From positions 1 to 52,784 of the forward strand of contig JAJDND010000056.1 of assembly GCA_022340885.1 (NCBI GenBank): a stretch of 52,784 nt of DNA, in the 5' to 3' direction. This DNA is from Desulfobacterales bacterium. Its GTDB lineage: Bacteria > Desulfobacterota > Desulfobacteria > Desulfobacterales > UBA11574. The notes beneath the pieces were generated by a model that saw only the letters and a program-made list of their open reading frames with translations, was not told the origin of the DNA and searched no databases. This document shows positions 1 to 10,628 of this stretch, piece after piece (the first letter of the stretch is position 1; each line of letters begins with the position of its first letter). A program made the translations under genes and the position numbers.

Positions 1-465
1 GCTGCTACATCGTGGTATTTTTTTCATTGACTTTGATGATTTGATATTTATTTTTACAGAAATAGGTTTTAAATCTTATTCAGTTCAACTCTTATGAATA
101 TTTGTAGCTACTTCTGATTCATCTTGAGACCTTTGAAAAATGTTCATTTTTGTTCAAGTTCAAGGAAGACGAAGATTTTAACCGAAGGAATACATTGAGT
201 ATTTTGAGGATCGAAATTTGAGTCTGACGCAGAAATTGGGCAAAAAGGGGCGTTTTTCAAAGGTCTCATCTTATCACCAGCCATAAGTAGTGTTATACAC
301 TTAATCGTGTATCATGTTGTATGAAGAAACCTAAAATAAGTATCTTGAACCCAGAACGGCATTCCATCGTTTGATAGAATGCTCGGTTTATTCCGTGTAC
401 GGTAGCGCGCGTATTGCGTCAGCCGGTCCCAAATTTACTAATCAAATTAAAAGGAGGAACTTGTC
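1..465. other. Gene-free left edge
   Basis: I see no convincing coding region before the small gene at 466. The stretch holds a 144 bp foldback element (125-268) and two short hairpins: ATACAC/GTGTAT near 295-312 and GCATTC/GAATGC near 360-383. The rest is AT-rich. A promoter for the gene at 466 probably lies in 300-450, but no box is clear enough to call. Confidence 0.5.
125..268. repeat. Foldback element copy A (144 bp)
   Basis: The two ends are a perfect 16 bp inverted repeat, TGAGACCTTTGAAAAA at 125-140 and its complement at 253-268. The interior shares a core with the other copies: TTCAAGTTCAAGG, then AACCGAAGGAATA, a central AATAC..GTATT palindrome, GAGGAT, and a CTGACGCAGAAATTGGGC block. 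Its outer arms are unlike those of the other copies although the core is recognisable. Confidence 0.8.
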
Positions 466-663
466 ATGGCAAGAAAATATATAGACTGCAGGGATTACCC
501 TCAAACCGACAAGCGGTGTTCGGTTGCCATATCGGCGGATTCCGACAAGGAGCTTTTGGAAGCCGTAGTTCAGCATGGCATTACCGTCCATGGTTATGCC
601 GACACTAAAGAATTCAGAAATGAAATACTAAAAGGCATGAAAGAGGGCAGCCCGCCCGCTTAG
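466..663 (+). CDS. Small DUF1059-like protein
   Basis: A 65-residue protein behind a very good ribosome binding site (AAGGAGGA, about 9 bases before the ATG), so it is probably well expressed. The sequence, with two cysteines near the N-terminus (YIDCRDYP, KRC) followed by a helix ending in a HGITVHG motif, resembles the small DUF1059 family, whose Cys/His residues suggest metal binding; its function is unknown. It is monocistronic: a strong terminator follows at 731-763 and the next gene is on the other strand. The family call rests on pattern resemblance only. Confidence 0.65.
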   Translation: MARKYIDCRDYPQTDKRCSVAISADSDKELLEAVVQHGITVHGYADTKEFRNEILKGMKEGSPPA

Positions 664-730
664 ATAATCGACTAACTTTTAACGGTTAATAACGATTCAG
701 CTCTTTTAAAATTCGATTGTTCCAAATAGC

Positions 731-763
731 AAATGGGAGGTTCAGTTGACACCTCCCATTTTT
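731..763 (+). terminator. Rho-independent terminator
   Basis: An 11 bp perfect stem (AAATGGGAGGT / ACCTCCCATTT) with a 9-base loop is followed by a T run. It is placed 70 bases after the stop of the small gene at 466-663. Confidence 0.85.
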
Positions 764-942
764 CATATCTGAAAAACACTTCTATTATTACTCTTTTTCA
801 TATTATGTCTGACAGAGTTGGCCACTATATCTTTCGTTTCTGCCAGTCCATGAATTCACTTGGACGGAGTCGGTAACGCGCAAAGTTCCCTTCGTGCAAT
901 GCAGCTATAATGTGTGCATCAGGCAGTTTGATATATTCTTAA

Positions 943-975
943 AATATTATCATGAAATCGTTTCATGATAATATT
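943..975. repeat. Perfect AT-rich hairpin beyond frdB
   Basis: AATATTATCATGAAA at 943-957 pairs perfectly with 961-975 around a 3-base TCG loop. It lies 55-87 bases past the frdB stop on the minus strand and may act as transcript end or 3' stabiliser for the frd operon. There is no long T run typical of an intrinsic terminator. Confidence 0.6.
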
Positions 976-1016
976 AATGCTATCATGATCATAAAAGTGT
1001 TTGATGATAACATTAA
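974..1016. repeat. Second AT-rich inverted repeat beyond frdB
   Basis: TTAATGCTATCAT (974-986) pairs with ATGATAACATTAA (1004-1016), with one mismatch. It shares the ATCATGA-type sequence with the neighbouring hairpin at 943-975 and overlaps its last two bases. On the minus strand it begins 14 bases after the frdB stop codon, so it is the first structure in the 3' UTR. Confidence 0.55.
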
Positions 1017-1029
1017 CGATATATGGATA

Positions 1030-1790
1030 TTACCTGGTGGCGGAAAAAAGTCCGGCCTTGAAAAACTCCCGGTTCATGCGTGCGATATTGGCAATGGAGA
1101 TTTCCTTGGGGCATTCGGCCTCGCATTCTCTTTCATTGGAGCAGTTGCCGAAGCACAGCGCGTCCATCTTGCGGACCATGGCCAGGGCCCGCCGGGCCGC
1201 TTCCGGACGGCCGTGGGGCAAAAGGGCCAGCTGGGAGATCTTTGCGCCCACAAACAGCATGGCCGAGGCATTGGGACAGGCCGCCACGCACGCGCCGCAG
1301 CCGATACAGGCCGCCGCGTCCATGGCCCTTTCCGCGACCTCCTGAGCAACCGGGATGGCATTGGCGTCCGGCGCACCCCCGGTGTTTACCGAAATATAGC
1401 CGCCCGCGATGATGATTTGGTCAAAGCCGCTGCGGTCCACCACCAGATCCTTGATCACCGGAAACGCCCTCGCTCGCCAGGGCTCGATCACCAGGGTGTC
1501 CCCGCTGGAAAAATGACGCATGTGAAGCTGGCACAGCGTGGTTCCCTTTTCCGGGCCGTGGGGCCGGCCGTTGACCACCGCACCGCACATCCCGCAGATC
1601 CCTTCCCGGCAGTCATGATCAAAGGCGATGGGGTCCTTGCCGTCCCGGGTCAGCTGCTCGTTGACCACGTCGATCATTTCCAAAAAAGACATGTCCGTTG
1701 AAATATTGCCCGCATGATAGGCCTCAAACCCCCCCTTGTCCCCGGGTCCCTTCTGGCGCCAGACCTTTAGCGTGATGTCGATTCCCTGGT

Positions 1791-1794
<4 letters not shown>
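1030..1794 (-). CDS. frdB: Fumarate reductase/succinate dehydrogenase iron-sulfur subunit
   Basis: This 254-residue subunit carries electrons between the flavoprotein and the membrane cytochrome b. An N-terminal [2Fe-2S] domain shows C62, C67, C70 and C88. A C-terminal domain has a [4Fe-4S] motif [12 protein letters not shown] (163-173) and a [3Fe-4S]-type set, C214, C218, C224 and C228 ending in ECPK. The start ATG overlaps the frdA stop by 4 bases, indicating translational coupling. It is the last gene of frdC-frdA-frdB and is followed by AT-rich palindromes. Whether the enzyme runs as fumarate reductase or succinate dehydrogenase in the cell cannot be told from sequence; citrate synthase elsewhere in the window allows a TCA-cycle role. 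Confidence 0.95.
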
Positions 1795-3704
<1,910 letters not shown>

Positions 3705-3724
3705 AGTTATTCATCTCCTGCCCG

Positions 3725-3865
3725 GTGTCCATGCATAAATGAGGATTTTTGTTCAAGATCAAGGCATGCGAAAAAAATAACCGCAGGCATATGTGTAATA
3801 TTCCGAGTATTATTTTTTGAGCATAACACAGATATTGAGCAAAATAACCATTTATGCATGGACAC
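3725..3865. repeat. Foldback element copy B, inside the frd operon
   Basis: 141 bp with perfect 17 bp ends (GTGTCCATGCATAAATG at 3725-3741, complement at 3849-3865). The core matches the family: TTCAAGATCAAGGC, AACCGCAGGCATA, a central ATAT..ATAT region and AACACAGATATTGAGC. It begins 3 bases past the frdC stop codon and stops about 10 bases before the frdA ribosome binding site, so it is part of the polycistronic transcript and would fold into a long hairpin between the two cistrons. Confidence 0.85.
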
Positions 3866-3868
3866 TCT

Positions 3869-4510
3869 CTAAGTTAACAGCGACACGTATATCGGTATAA
3901 AACCAAACCCGATCCCCACCACCACGCTGAAGACCAGGCTCAACCCCCTCAAAAACGGTGTGTATTTCGGATGATTGGCCCCAAGGGTCTGAAACGCGCT
4001 CCAAAAACCGTGGCTCACATGCACCGCCGCAACCACCATCGCCAACATGTACACCGCCACATAACCCGGCTTGGAAAATGCGCTCGATACGATCTGATAG
4101 ATGCTGGTGTGGGTCTTATCCACGAAATGAAAGTTCAACAGATGCATGATCACAAACAGCACTAAAATCACCCCGGTGTACGGCATGGTTCTCGACCCCA
4201 GGGTCCGGCCGCCGCCGGCCGTGTTCACCGCATACCGCGATGGGCGCGCCCTGAAATTCTGATAAAACAGCAGCAAACCCGTCCCCACATGGATCAGGGC
4301 GAACGTCAAAAGCCCCCACTCGAACACCGTCACCAGCGGGCCCAGGGCATGAAGATGCGCCGCATAAGAATCGAACGCGTCCTTGCCGGCGTACAGAGTC
4401 AGGTTCCCGGCCAGATGCAGCGTTAAAAATATGCAAAAACAAAGCCCCGTTACCGCCATCAGCAGCTTCTTTCCCACCGACGTCCATAGCGTTCCCGTCA
4501 GCCAATTCAT
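3869..4510 (-). CDS. frdC: Fumarate reductase/succinate dehydrogenase cytochrome b subunit
   Basis: 213 residues with about five hydrophobic segments, matching the single-polypeptide di-haem cytochrome b558 family that anchors type B enzymes and exchanges electrons with quinone. Candidate haem-ligand histidines sit in LTLHLAGN, ALIHVGTG, IMHLLNFHF and AAVHVSHG. It is the first frd gene and starts 55 bases after the stop of the HD-domain gene upstream. The operon may therefore read through from there or have its own promoter inside that gene. Foldback copy B lies immediately downstream. Confidence 0.9.
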   Translation of the reverse strand: MNWLTGTLWTSVGKKLLMAVTGLCFCIFLTLHLAGNLTLYAGKDAFDSYAAHLHALGPLVTVFEWGLLTFALIHVGTGLLLFYQNFRARPSRYAVNTAGGGRTLGSRTMPYTGVILVLFVIMHLLNFHFVDKTHTSIYQIVSSAFSKPGYVAVYMLAMVVAAVHVSHGFWSAFQTLGANHPKYTPFLRGLSLVFSVVVGIGFGFIPIYVSLLT

Positions 4511-4565
4511 CTTATCCTCCGATTCTTAAAAACTTCATGATCATATGACAAACAAGGTTAAGAAA

Positions 4566-5135
4566 TTATTCCTTTTTATTTGAGCTGTCAACATAATTCT
4601 CAAGCCACCATTCATCCCATTCCGTCTCCAGGATACTTTGCGCCATTTCCCGACCGGTTTTGGTCTCTAGACGATTTAAGGCGAATGGAAGCCATTTTTG
4701 GGGTGGTTTATATCCGATGTCGGAGAGGGTTTTCAAATCCAGGATCAGTGCAAGTTGATCCGCATCGTGGGCCAGTCTGGACTCCATGGTCCGACGTTCA
4801 TTAAATTCCGCCATTAATTCGGCAAGATCGGCGCCGAACGGCAAACTGTTGACAATTTGCTGTATGGCCTTATTTTCGTTGGCTGTCACATATTTTTTCT
4901 GGACATAATTGAGATCGCCGGTTTTGGCTTCCGGCAGATCATGCACCAGGCACATGGCAATCAAGCGGCAAGCGTCCGTCTCCGGTTCCATTTGCGCCAT
5001 TACAAAGGCAATAAAGGCCGTACAGAAAGAATGTTCGGCCACCGATTCTTTGCCTGCACCCAGAAAATGAAAGCCCGATCTAGGGATTTTTTTTAAAATG
5101 TTTGCTTTAAAGAGGAGATTTGCGATATTCTTCAT
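4566..5135 (-). CDS. HD-domain hydrolase, YfbR/HDDC2-like 5'-nucleotidase
   Basis: 189 residues with the HD signature of the YfbR-type 5'-deoxynucleotidases. EHSF supplies the first metal-binding histidine (about 35), HDLPEAKTGD the HD pair (about 68-77), and HDADQLALI the last aspartate (about 124-132). Family members remove the 5' phosphate from deoxynucleoside monophosphates. It is transcribed away from tolQ across a 233 bp divergent region and lies just upstream of frdC, to which no functional link is apparent. The family call is firm; the exact substrate is inferred. Confidence 0.8.
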   Translation of the reverse strand: MKNIANLLFKANILKKIPRSGFHFLGAGKESVAEHSFCTAFIAFVMAQMEPETDACRLIAMCLVHDLPEAKTGDLNYVQKKYVTANENKAIQQIVNSLPFGADLAELMAEFNERRTMESRLAHDADQLALILDLKTLSDIGYKPPQKWLPFALNRLETKTGREMAQSILETEWDEWWLENYVDSSNKKE

Positions 5136-5238
5136 GGAAAATTCCTTAGCTGTAAATGCAATAACGACTGTTCAGGTTTCATTTGTATTTGCCGGTTGTT
5201 TCAAATGCAACCCCAAAATGAATGATTGCTTTAATTTC

Positions 5239-5265
5239 TTGACACCAAAACCGGGTTCATATAGT
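5239..5265 (+). promoter_or_regulatory. Candidate sigma-70 promoter for the tol operon
   Basis: TTGACA at 5239-5244 and TATAGT at 5260-5265 are separated by 15 bases, shorter than the optimal 17. It lies about 100 bases upstream of the tolQ start in the only upstream gap of the operon. Weak evidence. Confidence 0.35.
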
Positions 5266-5368
5266 TCAGGAGCAACGCACTATTTATGGAGGGCATCATC
5301 CGCATTTCATGATAAAAAGATTTACTTTTCAAGAAATTATACCCTTTTATAACCCACGGAGTATTTAA

Positions 5369-6091
5369 ATGAATTCGATAGACATAGACATATTCGCAAT
5401 GGTAATGCATGCCGGTATAATGGTAAAATCCGTGCTGCTGCTTCTCTTGTTTTTTTCTGTTACATCATGGGCTATCATGATCATGAAATTTCGCTATATT
5501 AAAAAGGCAACCGCAGAATCTCATGAATTTATTGATTTTTTCTGGAAGAGCCGGAATCTTTCCAGTGCTTTTGCCAAAGCCAAACAGCTTCGCGGCAGCC
5601 CGGTTGCCAGAATTTTTCGCGTGGGGTATGCGGAGCTTAAAAATTTAAGTCGTTCCGGCACTTCGATAAAAAAAGAATCGAACCCTTCGGCGGGAACGGA
5701 GCAGGCATCGTTAAGTGCGCGATTTACCGGAACCGGGAATGTCAAACGCGCCCTGCGCAGGGCCATTAACAGCGAAACGACCCGCATGGTCAGAATGGTT
5801 CCCTTTCTTGCAACAACCGGCAACACAGCGCCGTTTATCGGGTTGTTCGGAACCGTATGGGGGATCATGAGTTCGTTTCACGGCATCGGCCTGAAAGGTT
5901 CAGCCAGTCTAGCTACGGTTGCTCCAGGGATTTCGGAAGCGCTCGTCGCAACGGCCGCCGGCCTGGCTGCCGCCATTCCTGCGGTCATTGCCTTCAATCA
6001 TTTTATGCAGAAAATCCGAATCCTCGAGTCTGAACTGCAAAATTTTTCCGCAGATTTTCTAAATATCATCGAACGTGATATAATGGGTTGA
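5369..6091 (+). CDS. tolQ: TolQ, Tol-Pal proton-channel subunit
   Basis: 240-residue MotA/TolQ/ExbB-family protein. One membrane segment near residues 15-40 is followed by a cytoplasmic loop. Two further membrane segments contain the TTGNTAPFIGLFGTVWGIM signature (about 150-168) and the LVATAAGLAAAIPAVIAFN stretch. With TolR it forms the inner-membrane motor that uses proton motive force to energise Tol-Pal during outer-membrane constriction. GGAG lies 8 bases before the ATG. It is first in tolQRA-tolB-pal-cpoB. The usual ybgC thioesterase gene is not upstream. Confidence 0.93.
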   Translation: MNSIDIDIFAMVMHAGIMVKSVLLLLLFFSVTSWAIMIMKFRYIKKATAESHEFIDFFWKSRNLSSAFAKAKQLRGSPVARIFRVGYAELKNLSRSGTSIKKESNPSAGTEQASLSARFTGTGNVKRALRRAINSETTRMVRMVPFLATTGNTAPFIGLFGTVWGIMSSFHGIGLKGSASLATVAPGISEALVATAAGLAAAIPAVIAFNHFMQKIRILESELQNFSADFLNIIERDIMG

Positions 6092-6132
6092 GAAATTGAT
6101 ATAGTGTCAATCCATAAATAGGGAGAAATATC

Positions 6133-6558
6133 ATGGCACTGGAAACCAACAGCGATCGCTTGATGTCTGATATTAATGTCACACCGTTTGTAGATGTAAT
6201 GCTCGTTCTTCTGATCATTTTTATGGTCACCGCCCCCATGATGATGCAAGGCGTAGACGTTACGCTGCCCCAGACAACCTCTGAACCGCTGATCGCCAAA
6301 AAAGAGAACCTTATCATTACCATCAACACAAAGAATCAAATATTTATTAACGATTACCAAATCGGCTTGGATAATCTTCAAGAGAAACTGAAAAATATAT
6401 TGGAAGGCCGGGAAAACCGCGAGGTCTATCTCAGGGCCGACCAGGACATATCTTACGGGTTCGTCGTCCGCGTAATGGCTGAAATAAAAGCCGCAGGAGT
6501 TGATAAATTGGGAATGGTAACTGAGCCGATTCATAAAAAAAAGAACGCCAAGCAATAA
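6133..6558 (+). CDS. tolR: TolR, Tol-Pal motor subunit
   Basis: 141-residue ExbD/TolR family protein. The single N-terminal membrane helix carries the characteristic NVTPFVDVMLVLLIIFMVTAP signature region, whose aspartate is the proton-conducting residue in this family. A periplasmic domain follows. GGGAG lies about 7 bases before the ATG. It lies between tolQ and the tolA-like gene, 41 bases after the first and 3 before the second. Confidence 0.93.
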   Translation: MALETNSDRLMSDINVTPFVDVMLVLLIIFMVTAPMMMQGVDVTLPQTTSEPLIAKKENLIITINTKNQIFINDYQIGLDNLQEKLKNILEGRENREVYLRADQDISYGFVVRVMAEIKAAGVDKLGMVTEPIHKKKNAKQ

Positions 6559-6561
6559 ATC

Positions 6562-7410
6562 ATGAACCAAAAGAGTTACCTTGAAAATTATCCGGAAGGC
6601 GAAGACGACCGCAGGAAATTTTTTTCGAATTTCGCAATTTCACTTTTCTGCCATGTGGCGCTATTCGTAATTTTGATGTTTGCACCCGGCTTTGCAACCA
6701 GCAGGACACCTTCTCTTGCCTATATAAATGTCGACCTTGTCACGATGTCTTCTCCCAAAACAACTTTGCCGCCCGCAAAAACCAAAAAACAGTCCTCGGC
6801 GGAAAATAAATCCGAAACGCCAAAAATTCCCGTAAAAGAAACGCCCGAACCGGTTCGCGAGACATCGGTACCGACTTCCCTGAAACCCAAAAAGATTAAG
6901 CAGTCCCTTAAAAAAAAGACATTTAAACCGGATAAAGTGGTTAAAAGCGCCATCAACCGGATTAAAAAAGACGTCGAAGATTCCAGGTCCGATGAAATCA
7001 AGAAAGCTATCGCCCGCATTAAAAATGAGATGGAAAAAGCCGGGCCGACCGAGCTGGACAAGCAGCAGGCTTCAGAAGGCCCGGGGGGCGGTGCCAATAG
7101 CAAAAAAGTTCTTGAACTTATTGATATATATCGGGTTGAAATTGCGTATCGAATTCAAAAAAATTGGGCATTTTCCGAACAGCTGGCGGGCGGGCAAACC
7201 GGACTCGAGGCATGGGTCGCCATTAAAATCGCAAGAACCGGCGAAATAAAAGACATTTGGTTCGACAAACGTTCCGGAAACGATTATTTCGATGAAGCGG
7301 CCAAAAATGCAATCAGGAAGTCAAACCCGCTCCCGCCGCTCCCAAGCGGGTATATGCGTCCATATGTTGAGGCCGGTTTTCATTTCACCCCTAAAGGTCT
7401 CGGTAAGTAA
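6562..7410 (+). CDS. tolA: TolA/TonB-like energy transducer
   Basis: 282 residues. A short cytoplasmic N-terminus and one membrane anchor (about 24-43) are followed by a Lys/Pro-rich, then Lys/Glu-rich periplasmic stalk (about 60-175). The C-terminal domain is TonB/TolA-like (about 185-280), with the YRIQKNWAF and NPLPPLPSGY motifs. By position it is TolA, which links the TolQR motor to TolB-Pal at the outer membrane. The stalk is shorter than in E. coli TolA, and the C-terminal domain resembles the generic TonB C-terminus, as is common in this phylum. The start is 3 bases after the tolR stop. Confidence 0.85.
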   Translation: MNQKSYLENYPEGEDDRRKFFSNFAISLFCHVALFVILMFAPGFATSRTPSLAYINVDLVTMSSPKTTLPPAKTKKQSSAENKSETPKIPVKETPEPVRETSVPTSLKPKKIKQSLKKKTFKPDKVVKSAINRIKKDVEDSRSDEIKKAIARIKNEMEKAGPTELDKQQASEGPGGGANSKKVLELIDIYRVEIAYRIQKNWAFSEQLAGGQTGLEAWVAIKIARTGEIKDIWFDKRSGNDYFDEAAKNAIRKSNPLPPLPSGYMRPYVEAGFHFTPKGLGK

Positions 7411-7514
7411 TTTGAAATCTCAAAATTTCTATCCCCTCATGGCGGAAAAGAAATTTAATTTTAACGGTCTATTTATATCATAACGCAACATGTAATTGTT
7501 AAGACATTGGAAAA

Positions 7515-8837
7515 ATGAAAAATTATTGGATTAAACTTTTTGGTCTGACATTGACCCTGTCTATTTTGGCTGCGCCGCGCGTGTATTCCGCTGGGTATGA
7601 TTACATTGATATCACCAATCCTTTTTTAAAAAAAATTCCCATTGCCGTCCCCTTTTTTAAACCCATCTCCACCGACACCGCCACCGATCAATTATCGAAA
7701 AAAGCATCGGACCTTCTTGCTGAAACATTGGCATTTACCGGATATTTTGAAATCCTCAATCGAAAAGCTTTTCTTATCGGCCCCGGATCGGATGCCGCCG
7801 TTGCCAATGTCAATTTCCACAATTGGACCAGTATTGGTGCTGAGCTTCTCGTTACCGGAGCCGTACTGATCGAAAACAACATGATTGAAATGGAGCTTCG
7901 ACTTTATGATACGTTCAAGGAAAAGCTGTTGGTGGGCAAAAGGTACAAGGGATATATCGATGATCAACGAAAAATCATCCGTCGATTCTGTGACGAAGCC
8001 ATCTACGCCCTGACTGGGAGACGGGGTATTTTTGATACTGAAATTGCTTTTATTTCAACAAGTTCCGGAGTTAAGCAATTATATATCTGTGACTTTGACG
8101 GCTACAATCCCCGTAGAATTACACATACCAACAGTATTACCCTTATGCCTGCATGGTCATCGGATGGCAAATGGATTGCCTACACCTCTTATGCCAGAGG
8201 AAAGCCCGATCTCTATATAAAATTGTTAAAAGAAAAACGGGGTACCGTCATTTCTAAAACGGGTCTCAACATAACGCCGGCATGGCAACCCAATGAATTT
8301 GCCCTGGCGGCGACACTTTCGTTTTCAGGTGACCCGGAAATTTATTTATTGACCGGAGCCGGGAAAATTATTAAAAGATTAACCTATAATAAAGGTATCG
8401 ATGTATCACCTGCATGGTCGCCGGACGGAAAAAAGATCGCCTTTGTTTCAAGACGGTCCGGTACGCCGCAAATTTACATTAAAGATTTGGGTACCGGTCA
8501 GGTCAACAGATTAACGTTTCAGGGAAACTATAATACCCAGCCCAGTTGGTCGCCCAGGGGGGACAAACTGGCATATTCCGGCATGGAAAATGGTCTTAAT
8601 AACATTTTCCTCATCGGAATCGACGGCAAGGGGCCGATTCAATTAACGAACAACGAAGGCGACAATGAGGCACCGTCATGGTCACCGGATGGAAATCTTA
8701 TCGTTTTCAGCTCAACCCGGGAAGGGCCTTCCAAGATTTATGTTATGACAAGTTATGGAACCGACCAAAGAAAGCTGCTCGATATGAAAGGGCAGCAATC
8801 CGAACCGGAATGGTCGCCAAGAATGACCGATCGATAA
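7515..8837 (+). CDS. tolB: TolB, periplasmic beta-propeller
   Basis: 440 residues beginning with a signal peptide (cleavage near VYSAG, about 26). An N-terminal alpha/beta domain (to about 165) is followed by a six-bladed WD40-like propeller built from PD40 repeats. The repeated blade motif (A-W-S-P/S-D-G-K-W/K-I) is visible at least five times. In Tol-Pal it binds Pal and is the partner through which TolA frees Pal during division. It is separated from tolA by 104 bases with no terminator seen. Confidence 0.95.
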   Translation: MKNYWIKLFGLTLTLSILAAPRVYSAGYDYIDITNPFLKKIPIAVPFFKPISTDTATDQLSKKASDLLAETLAFTGYFEILNRKAFLIGPGSDAAVANVNFHNWTSIGAELLVTGAVLIENNMIEMELRLYDTFKEKLLVGKRYKGYIDDQRKIIRRFCDEAIYALTGRRGIFDTEIAFISTSSGVKQLYICDFDGYNPRRITHTNSITLMPAWSSDGKWIAYTSYARGKPDLYIKLLKEKRGTVISKTGLNITPAWQPNEFALAATLSFSGDPEIYLLTGAGKIIKRLTYNKGIDVSPAWSPDGKKIAFVSRRSGTPQIYIKDLGTGQVNRLTFQGNYNTQPSWSPRGDKLAYSGMENGLNNIFLIGIDGKGPIQLTNNEGDNEAPSWSPDGNLIVFSSTREGPSKIYVMTSYGTDQRKLLDMKGQQSEPEWSPRMTDR

Positions 8838-8961
8838 AATGATAGTCGCGGCAAAGACCATACAGCCCGCGTCCAATCGATTGCGATGGGGGAAATATTT
8901 GGTTCGGTTATTGTCGATAAATACACGAAATTCACCATCAAGCTGTTAAAAGGAGGCAAAA

Positions 8962-9540
8962 ATGCGAAAAAAGTTTTGGATTGTTTTAGCTCTGACAATC
9001 GTTATTCCAGGATTTCTGTTCACTGCTTCATGTGCAAAAAAAGCGGTAAAAGAAGAAAGTATGGCTTCTCAACAGGCTGAAAATGAAGCGGCGATGAAAG
9101 CAAAGGAGGCGGCTGAAAAAGCGAAACAAGAAGAAATGGCGAAACAGCAAGCAATGGAAGAAGAAAACCTCAAGAAAGAAGCCATGATGAAACAAGAGGC
9201 CATGGATGCCTTTGTAAACGAGGATATCCATTTTGATTTTGATAGTTCCACCTTAACCCCCGAGGCACAGGATATTTTAAAGAAAAAAGCCCAGTGGCTC
9301 CTCAACAATCCGGACAAATCTGCAACCATAGGAGGTTACTGTGACGAACGCGGCACCACTGAGTATAACCTTGCGCTGGGAGAAAGGCGAGCGGCGAGCG
9401 CCAAAGCGTTTCTGGTCGATCTGGGCGTCCCCGCCTCGCGTCTGACCACGATCAGTTACGGCGAAGAACGTCCGGTAGATCCCGGTCATAATGAAGCAGC
9501 TTGGGCCAAAAACAGGCGATGTCACTTTGTCATAGATTAG
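8962..9540 (+). CDS. pal: Pal, peptidoglycan-associated lipoprotein
   Basis: 192 residues. The signal peptide ends in a lipobox FTASC (Cys near 21), so the mature protein is lipid-anchored. An Ala/Glu/Lys/Met-rich helical linker (about 30-80) precedes an OmpA-like domain. That domain has the Pal signature [20 protein letters not shown], which contacts the diaminopimelate of peptidoglycan. A very strong AAGGAGG site lies 6 bases before the ATG, fitting an abundant protein. A hairpin at 9572-9613 separates it from cpoB. Confidence 0.95.
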   Translation: MRKKFWIVLALTIVIPGFLFTASCAKKAVKEESMASQQAENEAAMKAKEAAEKAKQEEMAKQQAMEEENLKKEAMMKQEAMDAFVNEDIHFDFDSSTLTPEAQDILKKKAQWLLNNPDKSATIGGYCDERGTTEYNLALGERRAASAKAFLVDLGVPASRLTTISYGEERPVDPGHNEAAWAKNRRCHFVID

Positions 9541-9571
9541 TTGGACGTTTCATATTTATAAACCCATAAGA

Positions 9572-9613
9572 GATATCGGGACATTTGCCGGACAGTGCGA
9601 TTATCCCGATATC
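9572..9613 (+). promoter_or_regulatory. Stem-loop between pal and cpoB
   Basis: A perfect 10 bp inverted repeat, GATATCGGGA (9572-9581) and TCCCGATATC (9604-9613), encloses 22 bases. There is no T run, so it is more likely a transcript stabiliser or processing site that sets the pal:cpoB ratio than a terminator. It also covers a TTG at 9585 that could otherwise be taken as the cpoB start. Confidence 0.5.
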
Positions 9614-9632
9614 CTTAAAACTCGTTGCTGCC

Positions 9633-10487
9633 ATGGACAAACGTATTTGCATTCTCTTTTCGGTAATCATTCTTTTGGCCGGATGCGCGCTTCAGCGCGA
9701 TGTCGTCACACTTGACGATCGTCTGGCTCAAGCGGAAAAGCGTTATTCCGAGTCGGAACTCAAGAACAAAAAGCTTGAAACGCAGCTGGATGAGGTCCGC
9801 AAAACCAACGAACAGTATGAAAAAGAACTCAGAAGCAGAACCGCCGGTCAGAATGCGGATATCGATCAGCTCCAGGATGAAATCCGAACATTAAGAGGAA
9901 AACTTGAAGAAACAGACTATTTATTGAAGCAGAAAATCACCGGGTTCGAAGAATTAGCTGAAAGAAGAGATCAGAAGCTGGAGAGCCTCGATAAGGCCAC
10001 GAATTCAAATAAGGACCGTATCGTGCGACTCGAGCAGTATCTGAATTTCGATTCAACAACATCTGACCAGAAAAAAAAATCAATATCCGGGAAACAGAGC
10101 AGACATAAACTTACTGAAGAGCAAGCCTATCAGTCCGCAAAACAGGCTTATGACAAAGGTAATTTTAACGCCGCCCGGGAGGAATTTCAAAAATTCATAA
10201 AGGAATTCCCCAAGTCAAACAATGTCGACAACGCCCAATTTTGGATCGGTGAAACCTACTATCGGGAAAAATGGTATGAGAAAGCGATCCTGGAATACCA
10301 GAAGGTGATCGAAAAATATCCAAAAGGAAATAAGGTAACAGCATCACTTTTAAAACAAGGATTTGCCTTTCTGAACCTGGGGGACAAAGTAAATTCGCGT
10401 CTCATTTTATCGGAACTGATCAAAAAATATCCGAAATCAAATGAAGCGAAAATCGCAGAGCGAAAATTGAAAGGAATGACGCCTTGA
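9633..10487 (+). CDS. cpoB: CpoB/YbgF, Tol-Pal associated TPR protein
   Basis: 284 residues from the ATG at 9633, which places a lipoprotein signal (IILLAGC, Cys near 18) at the N-terminus; an upstream TTG would bury it. A long coiled coil (about 25-125) is followed by tetratricopeptide-type repeats (from about 150: AYQSAKQAYDKGNFNAAREE, AQFWIGETYYREKWYEKAIL). CpoB coordinates peptidoglycan synthesis with outer-membrane constriction. A lipid anchor instead of a soluble periplasmic form is a visible difference from E. coli. Confidence 0.88.
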   Translation: MDKRICILFSVIILLAGCALQRDVVTLDDRLAQAEKRYSESELKNKKLETQLDEVRKTNEQYEKELRSRTAGQNADIDQLQDEIRTLRGKLEETDYLLKQKITGFEELAERRDQKLESLDKATNSNKDRIVRLEQYLNFDSTTSDQKKKSISGKQSRHKLTEEQAYQSAKQAYDKGNFNAAREEFQKFIKEFPKSNNVDNAQFWIGETYYREKWYEKAILEYQKVIEKYPKGNKVTASLLKQGFAFLNLGDKVNSRLILSELIKKYPKSNEAKIAERKLKGMTP

Positions 10488-10628
10488 CAGGTTCGGAATC
10501 GATATTGGATGCCGGCTGTCGAATGCATGATATAACGCTTTCGGACGGCACCCCATTTATGTTTTTCGACACCACGCATCCAAACTGGTCTCGGCTATCA
10601 GCTTAGACCTGAGAGGGAATCGCGTGGC

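Larger units (their letters stand above)
664..1029. other. Intergenic region between the 466 gene and frdB
   Basis: Contains the terminator at 731-763, a GTCCA/TGGAC hairpin near 848-867 and two AT-rich palindromes (943-1016) beyond the end of frdB. On the minus strand, 938-825 is an open 37-codon stretch ending in TAG that reads like protein (KLPDAHIIAALHEGNFARY) but has no good start and is preceded by a stop. It may be the tail of a decayed gene; I do not call it. Confidence 0.4.

Noticed and set aside
952-1701. Long plus-strand frame opposite frdB
   Set aside because: It is the antisense shadow of frdB; composition is Arg/His/Gly-rich and it has no ribosome binding site.
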